In this document: in pieces, positions 58,009 through 64,000 of the stretch
How positions within the stretch are numbered: the first letter of the stretch is position 1
How the letters are laid out: each line of letters begins with the position of its first letter
From: Streptomyces sp. NBC_00582
Lineage (GTDB): Bacteria; Actinomycetota; Actinomycetes; Streptomycetales; Streptomycetaceae
Reading direction: 5' to 3'
DNA: 64,000 nt
Assembly: GCF_036345155.1 (NCBI RefSeq)
Contig: NZ_CP107772.1
Location: forward strand, 2,046,001-2,110,000
Made by a program: the position numbers and the translations under genes
The notes under the pieces: generated by a model
The model's input: only the letters and a program-made list of their open reading frames with translations
The model's database searches: none
Told to the model about the DNA's origin: nothing

Positions 58009-59046
58009 TCAGCGGGTGTCCGGTACCGCGACGGCGTGCCGGTGGTGCCACCGCAGCCGCACCCGGGCGCCGCGGTAGGCGGCGACGTCCTCGGAGGAGG
58101 TCTCCAGGTTCTGTTGCAGGGCGGTGAGGCGGCCGCCCTCGTCGAGGTCGACGAGAAAGCGGGTGACGTCACCCAGATAGACGACCTCGGCGACGCGGCC
58201 GGCGGCGGAGGCGTGGCCGGGCTCCTCGGCCGCGGCGGACTCCTGTAGGACCCGGATCTTCTCGGGGCGGATGCTGTAGGTGCCGGGGGTGCCGACGATC
58301 CGGTGGGCGGACTCGCCCTGCAGCAGGTTGGAGATGCCGACGAAGGAGGCGACGAAGGGGCTCGCGGGGCGTTCGTAGATCTCGGCCGGGGTGCCGACCT
58401 GTTCGACGCGGCCCTCGTGGAAGACGGCGATGCGGTCGCTCATCGTCAGGGCCTCCTGCTGGTCGTGGGTGACGAAGACGAAGGTGATGCCGACCTCGCG
58501 CTGGAGGTCCTTCAGCTCCACCTGCATCTGCTCCCGCAGTGTGAGGTCCAGGGCGCCGAGCGGCTCGTCGAGCAGCAGCACCCGGGGGCGGCCGACGAGC
58601 GCCCGGGCGAGGGCGACCCGCTGGCGCTGGCCGCCGGAGAGCTGCGCGGGACGCCGCCGGCCGAAGCCCTCCAGGCGGACCTCGGTGAGCGCCTTGCGGG
58701 CCCTGACCAGCCGTTCCGCCTTGGGCACCCGGCGGATCCGCAAGGGGTAGGCGACGTTCTGTTCGACGCTCATGTGGGGGAAGAGGGCGTAGTCCTGGAA
58801 GACGGTGTGGACGTCCCGCTCGAAGGGGGCCAGACCGGTGACCTCCTGCCCGGCGAGCTCGATCCGCCCCCGGTCCGGTGTCTCGAAGCCGGCGATCAGC
58901 CGGAGCACGGTCGTCTTGCCCGAACCGGAGGGGCCGAGCATCGAGAAGAACTCCCCGTCCCGGATGTCCAGATCGACGCCGGCCACCGCGGTCGTCTCAC
59001 CGAACGACTTCCGCAGGTCCTGCAGCCGGATCGCACTCCCCTCCAT
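58009..59046 (-). CDS. Polyamine-type ABC ATPase (PotA-like) with TOBE domain
   Basis: A 345-residue ATPase: Walker A GPSGSGKTT, Q-loop VFQDYALFPHM, signature LSGGQRQRVALARAL, Walker B LLLDEPLGALD and H-loop FVTHDQQEA, followed by a C-terminal TOBE-type regulatory domain (from about residue 230). The start at ATG 59044-59046 fits the family length. It is the first gene of the four-gene Pot-like operon and is divergent from the GntR gene. Confidence 0.92.
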   Translation of the reverse strand: MEGSAIRLQDLRKSFGETTAVAGVDLDIRDGEFFSMLGPSGSGKTTVLRLIAGFETPDRGRIELAGQEVTGLAPFERDVHTVFQDYALFPHMSVEQNVAYPLRIRRVPKAERLVRARKALTEVRLEGFGRRRPAQLSGGQRQRVALARALVGRPRVLLLDEPLGALDLTLREQMQVELKDLQREVGITFVFVTHDQQEALTMSDRIAVFHEGRVEQVGTPAEIYERPASPFVASFVGISNLLQGESAHRIVGTPGTYSIRPEKIRVLQESAAAEEPGHASAAGRVAEVVYLGDVTRFLVDLDEGGRLTALQQNLETSSEDVAAYRGARVRLRWHHRHAVAVPDTR

Positions 59047-59118
59047 GGGCGGGAACCTTTCTGGCGCGTCAGGGCGTTGACCTGTCGAACAGAAAACATA
59101 TGAAGCCATAGTTCAAAG

Positions 59119-59147
59119 CTCAAGTCCCCCTTAGGGTAAAGCTTGAG
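59119..59147. promoter_or_regulatory. Inverted repeat in the Pot operon / GntR divergent promoter
   Basis: CTCAAG (59119-59124) and CTTGAG (59142-59147), each preceded by AAAG, flank TCCCCCTTAGGGTAAAG. The arm spacing of about two helical turns is consistent with a dimeric regulator such as the adjacent GntR/FadR protein. Confidence 0.55.
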
Positions 59148-59168
59148 TCAACGCACGAGGTGGTGGCC

Positions 59169-59909
59169 GTGAGGGAGCAGCAGACGGGTGCCGGAACCCG
59201 CAGAGCCATCTTCGCGCCCGTCGACAGCGGGGCGCGAGTGGAGGCCGTGGTGCGCCGACTGGGTGACGCCATCGACCTCGGCCTCCTCGCCGACGGCGAG
59301 CAGTTGCCCGGCGAGACCGCACTCGCGGGACAGCTCGGGGTCTCCACGGTGACGCTGCGGGAGGCGCTCATGGCGCTGCGCCAGCAGGGTCTGGTCACCA
59401 CCCGCCGGGGGCGCGGCGGCGGCAGCTTCGTCTCCCTGCCCGAGCGCCCCGCCGAGGAACGGCTCAGGGGCCGGCTGCGCGGCTGGAGCACCGAGGAGCT
59501 GCGCGACCTCGGCGACCACTGGGCCGCCCTGTCCGGTGCCGCCGCCCGCCTCGCCGCCGACCGCACCGAACCCGACGACCTGCTCCCCCTGCGCCGCACG
59601 GTCGAGGAACTGACGCGGGCTCAGGACGCGGCCGCCCGCAGCCGGATGTACGGCCGCTTCCATGTGGAACTGGCCGCGGCCGCGCAGTCGGCCCGGCTGA
59701 CCCGCGAACAGGTCGCCCTGCAGACGGAGATGGGGGCTCTGCTGTGTCTCGTGTTCACCGACGACGCATACCGTGAAGAAGTCGCGGACCGTCACCGCTC
59801 CGTGATCTGCGCCGTGCAGGATGGGTCGCACGAATCGGCCGGAGCACTGGCCGAGCGGTGCGTACGGGAGTCGACGGCGCGGCTCGTCGCCCTGCGCCTG
59901 GCCCTGTAG
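59169..59909 (+). CDS. GntR family regulator, FadR subfamily (FCD domain)
   Basis: A 246-residue protein. The winged helix is at residues 25-85 (LGDAIDLGLLADGEQLPGETALAGQLGVSTVTLREALMALRQQGLVTTRRGRGGG in order; key HTH residues around VSTVTLREAL). The FCD all-helical domain follows with FHVELAAAAQ and DRHRSVICAV, where Asp/His residues usually bind a metal or acid ligand. GTG 59169 is 8 bases after CGAGG; GTG codons at 59160 and 59163 are alternatives. Divergent from the Pot-like operon, which it probably controls. Confidence 0.9.
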   Translation: MREQQTGAGTRRAIFAPVDSGARVEAVVRRLGDAIDLGLLADGEQLPGETALAGQLGVSTVTLREALMALRQQGLVTTRRGRGGGSFVSLPERPAEERLRGRLRGWSTEELRDLGDHWAALSGAAARLAADRTEPDDLLPLRRTVEELTRAQDAAARSRMYGRFHVELAAAAQSARLTREQVALQTEMGALLCLVFTDDAYREEVADRHRSVICAVQDGSHESAGALAERCVRESTARLVALRLAL

Positions 59910-59945
59910 CGGCACCGCGTCCGGTCACGGCCGCTGGAGGGTGCC

Positions 59946-60731
59946 ATGAGCAGCAGCCCCGCAGCCGTGGGCGCGTCGGCGGAACCGGTCGGCGCGTCCG
60001 ACGGGGAACGGGTAGCGGCCCGGGTGGGCGCCGCCCTGGAGGCGGTGTTCGCCGCCGTCGCCGCGACCCGCGCCGAGACGGCGGCCCTCCTCGACCGGGT
60101 GGCCGCCGAGGGCCGCCGGCCCGCCACCGCCGATCTGGCCGCCCTGCGTCCGGGGCTCCATCTGCGCCTGGCCCGCGAGGAGTTGGTGTCGGGGATCGGC
60201 TTCGTCGCCGCGCCGGGCCTGCTGGGGGACGTACCGGCGTGGCTGGAGTGGTGGCAGACGGGCACGGACGGCGGCGTACGGCCGCTGCTGCCGGACCTCG
60301 ATCCGGGCCGGTCGGCGTACGCGGACTACACCCACTGGGACTGGTTCGCGCTGCCCCGCGAGACCGGGCGGCGGGCGGTGGCCGGACCGTACGTGGACTA
60401 CCTCTGCTCGGACGAGTACAGCCTGACCCTGTCCGCACCGGTCCGGGCCGGGGGCCGGTTCCTGGGCGTGGCCGCGGCGGACGTGTACCTGCGGCACCTC
60501 GAGGCCGCCGTCCTGCCGCTGCTGCGGACGCTGCCCGGGCCCGCCTACCTGGTGAACGCCCGCGGGCGGGTGGCCGCGTCGGCCGACCCGGGACGGCCGG
60601 CGGGCTCGCTGGCCAAGGGGCCGGACTTCGCGGCGGTACTGGAGGAGGGCCGGCCCACCGGGTGCGAGGGGCGGCTGCTGCTGCCCTGCGGGCGCGTGCC
60701 ACTGGTTCTGGTGACGGCCGGGCGCCGCTGA
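59946..60731 (+). CDS. Cache (PDC)-domain sensor-like soluble protein
   Basis: A 261-residue protein. The second half resembles a PDC/Cache fold: GIGFVAAPGLL, DYTHWDWFALPRETGRRAVAGPYVDY (residues 129-154), SLTLSAPVRAGGRFLGVAAADVYLRHLE and AYLVNARGRVAASADPG. These domains bind small ligands such as amino acids or amines, often joined to regulators. No membrane segment or output domain is present. Located 36 bases after the GntR gene, same strand, so it may sense the same compound handled by the Pot-like transporter. GGAGGG precedes the ATG. Confidence 0.75.
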   Translation: MSSSPAAVGASAEPVGASDGERVAARVGAALEAVFAAVAATRAETAALLDRVAAEGRRPATADLAALRPGLHLRLAREELVSGIGFVAAPGLLGDVPAWLEWWQTGTDGGVRPLLPDLDPGRSAYADYTHWDWFALPRETGRRAVAGPYVDYLCSDEYSLTLSAPVRAGGRFLGVAAADVYLRHLEAAVLPLLRTLPGPAYLVNARGRVAASADPGRPAGSLAKGPDFAAVLEEGRPTGCEGRLLLPCGRVPLVLVTAGRR

Positions 60732-60828
60732 GCGGGGCCCGGCACCGCCGTACGGCATCGGGAGCGGCCGCCGAGCGGGCAGGACGCCAACAATCGTGGC
60801 ATTCCCTGCTCCCGGACGGCTGAAATTG

Positions 60829-60842
60829 GCCACAGTTGTGGC
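60829..60842. promoter_or_regulatory. Inverted repeat GCCACA-GT-TGTGGC upstream of the XRE/ImmA-type pair
   Basis: Perfect 6-bp arms with a 2-bp centre, 115 bases before the regulator start. A half-site-like ATCGTGGC lies at 60793-60800, spaced about four helical turns upstream. Confidence 0.45.
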
Positions 60843-60956
60843 GAGACCTGGATGTGAGTTCGAAAAACCGGCTACTCTCCACGCAGTTCACGGCGATCGC
60901 CAGTGCGGCGGGTCTGTGCCGGTGAGAGGGACGTGAGAGACGTAGGAGACCTGTCG

Positions 60957-61607
60957 GTGTCGGATGGCTTCGAGGTTCCGGGCGCCACGGCGACGGTGCC
61001 GCTGTCGGCCGTGGTCGCCCGTGTCGCCGTGACGGCCGACCGGCTCGGCGTGCCGCACGCGGAGGTCTTCGACACCGCACGGCTGTCCGTCGCCTCCGGT
61101 GTCCCCGAGTCCGTGGTCAGGGCCCTGCTGAGCGGCCGCCCGGCGGGCGAGCCGGACGTCCAGGCCCGCTTCCTGCAGCGCCTGGACCTGCTGCGGCGCA
61201 CCCGGCTGAAACCGAACGGCCGCCGCTACACCCAGCAGGAGATCGCCGACGGCGCAGGCATGTCGCGGCAGCAGGCGGGCGCCCTCATCAACGGCGACCG
61301 CCGTCCCACGATGGAGCACTGCGACGCGATCCAGCGGTTCTTCCGGGTGCACGCCGGCTTCCTGACGGCGGAGGACCCCGAGGCCCTCGCGGGCGCCCTG
61401 CAGCACACCGAACAGGAACTGCTGCAGAAGCTCGCCGCACGAGAGGCTGCCGCGGCCGCCGAGGACCCGCTGGAGCGGCTGCTGCAGGACCACGGTGTGC
61501 GCGGGATCGCCTGGCGGGCGGCGCAGCTGCCCACCGACCAGCACCGGGACAAGGTCGCGGAGTGGCTGGACATGCTCCTGGAGAGCGTGAAGCGGCCCGA
61601 GTCGTGA
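60957..61607 (+). CDS. XRE-type helix-turn-helix regulator paired with a metallopeptidase
   Basis: A 216-residue protein. The HTH is central: RYTQQEIADGAGMSRQQAGALINGDRRPTMEH (residues about 88-120), an XRE/Cro-type motif. The C-terminal third is helical and acidic. GTG 60957 has GGAG 8 bases upstream; GTG 60933 is an alternative. Its stop is followed at once by the ImmA/IrrE-type peptidase gene, an arrangement in which the peptidase cleaves the repressor upon a signal, although many Streptomyces copies have unknown roles. Confidence 0.85.
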   Translation: MSDGFEVPGATATVPLSAVVARVAVTADRLGVPHAEVFDTARLSVASGVPESVVRALLSGRPAGEPDVQARFLQRLDLLRRTRLKPNGRRYTQQEIADGAGMSRQQAGALINGDRRPTMEHCDAIQRFFRVHAGFLTAEDPEALAGALQHTEQELLQKLAAREAAAAAEDPLERLLQDHGVRGIAWRAAQLPTDQHRDKVAEWLDMLLESVKRPES

Positions 61608-61621
61608 TCCGGGGGAGAAGA

Positions 61622-62167
61622 GTGGGCATCGCCAGGGAAATGCGCCGCCTGTGCGGCGAACTCGTCTCCGAACTGACCCTGCCGACGCCCGCCGCGCCGG
61701 CCGACCTGTACACCGCGCTGTGCGCCGGCATGAGCAGACGCCGGGGCCGGCCCGTCCACTTCCGTACGGCGGCCTTCCCGACCGACACGGCGAGCGGGCT
61801 GTGGCTCGACATGGCCGACCAGGACCTCGTCGTCATCGAGGAACGCACCGCGCCCGACCACCAGTTGGTGATCCTCGGGCACGAACTGTGGCACATGAAC
61901 GCGGGCCACTGCGGTCATCACGTCGAGGGCGCCTCGGTCGCGGCCCGTTTACTCACCGACGGCGCCGACCTCCAGGCGACGGTCCGCAGGGTCGCCGCCC
62001 GCACCCGCTTCGACCAGTCCGACGAGAAGGAGGCCGAGAGCTTCGGCCTGCTCCTCGCCAGCAAGTGCCGTGCGTGGCTGGCCGGTTCGTCCCCGCGCGG
62101 CCGCGGCCGCGACGACCTGGCGGGCCGTATCGAGGCGTCCCTGGGCTACCTGGGCCCGAAGAACTGA
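61622..62167 (+). CDS. ImmA/IrrE-type zinc metallopeptidase, contains a TTA codon
   Basis: A 181-residue protein. The gluzincin motif HELWH is at residues 87-91 with ILG before it; a further Glu, EKEAESFGLLLAS near residue 140, is a likely third ligand, as in ImmA/IrrE (COG2856-like) proteases. GTG 61622 is preceded by GGGGGAG; GTG 61604, overlapping the stop of the regulator, would add six residues. Codon 110 is TTA (61949-61951), the only in-frame TTA I noticed in the window, so translation may depend on the bldA tRNA and be limited to late growth. Confidence 0.88.
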   Translation: MGIAREMRRLCGELVSELTLPTPAAPADLYTALCAGMSRRRGRPVHFRTAAFPTDTASGLWLDMADQDLVVIEERTAPDHQLVILGHELWHMNAGHCGHHVEGASVAARLLTDGADLQATVRRVAARTRFDQSDEKEAESFGLLLASKCRAWLAGSSPRGRGRDDLAGRIEASLGYLGPKN

Positions 62168-62183
62168 CCGCTCGGTACGACGG

Positions 62184-63224
62184 TCAGGTCGCGCTGCGCC
62201 GGCTCGCCTCCCGCAGTTCCCGCACGGTCTCCCCGGACAGGCCCGCCGATCCCTGCGGGCGGCCCTCGCGCAGCAGGCGGCGCCAGTGCTCGCGGCTCCA
62301 GCCGGCCGGGGCGGTGGTGCGCGTGAACTCCTCGACCAGGGCGAGGAATCGGGCCGGGTCGGTGTGGAACGGGAAGTGGCCGGCGCCCTCGAAGATCTCC
62401 AGCCGGCTCCCCGGCATGGCCTCGTGGGCACCGTACGCGTGCCGCACCGGCACCACGCTGTCCCGGTCGCCCCACAGCAGCAGGGTGGGCATCCCGGCGG
62501 TCAGATAACAGCGGTCGAGCATGGTCACCACCTGCCCGCGCCAGTCGACGACCGCGCGCAGGGTGCGGATGAAGGCGTTGCGGGAGGTGGCGTCGGGCAG
62601 GGCGTCGACGAGGTGCAGCAAGTCGGGCGCGTCCTGGCCGAGATCGGTGTCCAGCAGTTTCATCAGCCCGACGGCTAGCTCGACTTGGAGGCGCATGCCG
62701 GGCAACCGCAGTGCGCTCAGGGCCAGGTGGGCGCCGGGCAGGGAGACCAGCCGCAGGGCAGGGGTGACCTCGCGGCCGACTCCGCCGGCGCTGACGAGGA
62801 CGAGCCGTTCGGTGCGCTCGGGGAACTGGTAGGCGAACTGCATCGCCACTCCCCCGCCGAGCGAGTGCCCCACGAGGGTCGCCGACTCGATGCCGAGCGT
62901 GGTCAGCAGATCGCGCAGCCCGTTGGCGTACGCGGCGACCGAGTAGTCGGCGCGGGGCTTGTCGGAGGCGCCGTGGCCGAGAAGGTCGGGGGCGACGACG
63001 GTGTGGGTGCGGGCGAGGCCGGGGATCAGCTCCGCCCAGGTGTCCGAGGAGTCCCCGATGCCGTGGACGAGGACCAGGGCGGGGCCCTCGCCGGCCATGC
63101 GGAAGGCGCGCCGGTGGCCGTGCACGACCCGGTACTGGAGAGCCGCCTCCGGACCGCCCACCGCACGCGGTCGCGAACCCGGCCGGACGGCGCGCGCCGG
63201 GCGGCGCGGCGGAATGTCGAACAC
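62184..63224 (-). CDS. Alpha/beta hydrolase
   Basis: A 346-residue protein. Oxyanion HG at 54-55 (VLVHGIGDSSDTW), nucleophile Ser121 in GHSLGG, acid in LLWGDRDSVVPV and catalytic His in GAGHFPFH are all present. The hydrophobic middle section (about 150-190) is a cap. Substrate unknown; esterases, haloalkane or lipid hydrolases are possible. The start is GTG 63222-63224 behind GGGAGGAG. Convergent with the peptidase gene, 16 bases away. Confidence 0.92.
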   Translation of the reverse strand: MFDIPPRRPARAVRPGSRPRAVGGPEAALQYRVVHGHRRAFRMAGEGPALVLVHGIGDSSDTWAELIPGLARTHTVVAPDLLGHGASDKPRADYSVAAYANGLRDLLTTLGIESATLVGHSLGGGVAMQFAYQFPERTERLVLVSAGGVGREVTPALRLVSLPGAHLALSALRLPGMRLQVELAVGLMKLLDTDLGQDAPDLLHLVDALPDATSRNAFIRTLRAVVDWRGQVVTMLDRCYLTAGMPTLLLWGDRDSVVPVRHAYGAHEAMPGSRLEIFEGAGHFPFHTDPARFLALVEEFTRTTAPAGWSREHWRRLLREGRPQGSAGLSGETVRELREASRRSAT

Positions 63225-63242
63225 CCGTGCTCCTCCCTGGCC

Positions 63243-63253
63243 GAAAGCGCTTC
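63243..63253. promoter_or_regulatory. GAAAGCGCTTC near-palindrome upstream of the hydrolase gene
   Basis: Core AAGCGCTT palindrome 19 bases before the hydrolase start, similar to LacI-family operator cores. Regulator unknown. Confidence 0.3.
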
Positions 63254-63443
63254 ATCCCAGCGTAGGGAACGTTTCCCCCAGGGGATTTCGGGGAGGTTTC
63301 ACCTCCGCTAAGCGGGCGAACCGGCGGGCGGAGCGACCGGATTGTCAGTGGTGGGCGGCAAGCTGGGGGGTGCGCCGTCGCAGTGCGGCGTACGCGCCGT
63401 CCGCGGCGCGGGGAGACGACGCCGACACGGGGAGAGCCGACCG

Positions 63444-63704
63444 ATGCCCACTGCCGTACTGACCGACCGCGAGCGCACCGCCGTCCAGGCCTATCTCCGG
63501 CTGCTGCACACCGTACGGGCCGCCTTCGGCGAGGACTTCGGCGCCGAGCGCGGCGGCGCCTCCCCCGCGCCGCAGGACCGGCTGCCGCCGATGGTCCCGC
63601 CCGCCGTGCTGGCGGAGGCGGACCGGGCGCTGGCTCAGGCGGGACTCGCGGGCAACGAGGAGGAGTTCTTCGCCCTGCTGCAGAGCTGGTGCCCGGCGCC
63701 GTGA
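63444..63704 (+). CDS. Small hypothetical protein
   Basis: An 86-residue protein with GGGGAG upstream of its ATG. A predicted helix-rich sequence (RERTAVQAYLRLLHTVRAAFGEDF, residues 8-31; ADRALAQAGLAGNEEEFFALLQSW near the end) without motifs I recognise. It ends 6 bases from the convergent phosphopantetheinyl transferase gene. Confidence 0.65.
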   Translation: MPTAVLTDRERTAVQAYLRLLHTVRAAFGEDFGAERGGASPAPQDRLPPMVPPAVLAEADRALAQAGLAGNEEEFFALLQSWCPAP

Positions 63705-63710
63705 CCCGTC

Positions 63711-64000
63711 TCAGCGGGGGTGGACGGCGACCGCCGTGGCCACCAGACCCCGGCGCACCGTCCAGGTGCCGTCGAAGTGGCCGAGCCGGTGGCCGCCGAC
63801 CACCGGTCCGGGCACCAGGAGGCGGGCGCGGAAGGTGCCGAGCGCCCGACCGTCCGGTCCAGCCGCTACGTCGATGTCGGCCTCGCTGAAATCCAGCCAC
63901 TTACGGGTGAGGGGGAACCACGCCTTGTAGACGGATTCCTTGGCGCTGAACAGCAGCCGGTCCCAGTGGACCTCCGGCCGCGCCGCGCCCAGCCGTTCGA
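63711..64000 (-). CDS. 4'-phosphopantetheinyl transferase (Sfp/EntD type), C-terminal part
   Basis: The frame enters from the right edge and stops at TGA (63711-63713), giving about 96 residues. WDRLLFSAKESVYKAWFPLTRKWLDFSEADI is the signature of the second ACPS-like half (the KES...KAW block, here read over residues 12-42), where Glu and Lys bind Mg and CoA. Enzymes of this group load carrier proteins of polyketide, peptide or siderophore synthesis. The start is outside the window. Confidence 0.9.
   Translation of the reverse strand, partial: ERLGAARPEVHWDRLLFSAKESVYKAWFPLTRKWLDFSEADIDVAAGPDGRALGTFRARLLVPGPVVGGHRLGHFDGTWTVRRGLVATAVAVHPR

Overview
The window is a high-GC actinobacterial chromosome segment and almost certainly comes from a Streptomyces. 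The evidence is extreme G+C at third codon positions, many GTG and a few TTG starts, frequent ATGA/GTGA stop-start overlaps, purine-rich GGAGG ribosome sites, DUF2510 proteins, only one TTA codon noticed in an annotated gene, and typical Streptomyces families (LAL-type ATPase, Tat phospholipase C, BlaI, LCP, ImmA/IrrE-type peptidase). No rRNA, tRNA, CRISPR array, prophage or transposase was seen.

Left part (1-10.7 kb): the end of a carboxymuconolactone decarboxylase, a large LAL-like ATPase lacking its LuxR domain, a DUF2510 membrane protein, and a divergent TetR / PAP2-EamA pair separated by an iterated operator. A gene-free stretch with 126-bp and 19-bp tandem repeats follows, then a scramblase-like protein and a Tat-exported phospholipase C.

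11.2-22.4 kb: an exopolysaccharide locus. A secreted Agd3-like (CE18) deacetylase, a PelF-like GT4 glycosyltransferase, a multi-pass membrane protein, a LegB-like 4,6-dehydratase, a nucleotidyltransferase, a second sugar-nucleotide SDR, a Sph3-like (GH135) protein and an Ega3-like (GH114) lipoprotein run on the + strand. An LCP ligase gene faces them. The mix resembles the fungal galactosaminogalactan gene set joined to bacterial Pel-type genes.

22.6-24.7 kb: stress and regulatory genes (ArsR, GlsB/YeaQ, TerB-like, BlaI).

24.8-45.5 kb: a 10-gene minus-strand block, mostly translationally coupled. Reading in the direction of transcription it encodes a class III cyclase-like protein, a large P-loop protein, an SPFH-like protein, a small Pycsar-effector-like membrane protein, a membrane-anchored vWA protein, a tubulin-like protein, a four-TM protein, a pseudokinase, a Double-GTPase-like protein and a GAP1-like protein carrying a large Ser-Gly-His-Ala-Gly repeat. 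Composition and architecture point to a multi-component signalling or conflict (defence) system. The cyclase tail and the P-loop protein share a matching peptide motif, the cyclase promoter has a Crp-type palindrome, and a Crp/Fnr regulator gene lies 1.1 kb away.

46.6-64 kb: Crp/Fnr, an ArsR-SRPBCC-reductase operon, vanAB-like vanillate demethylase genes with a small CHC protein between them, an SsuABC/NMT1-type ABC operon, a convergent PotABCD-like operon with a divergent GntR/FadR regulator, a Cache-domain protein, an XRE/ImmA-type pair (the peptidase gene contains the TTA codon), an alpha/beta hydrolase, a small unknown protein and the end of a phosphopantetheinyl transferase.
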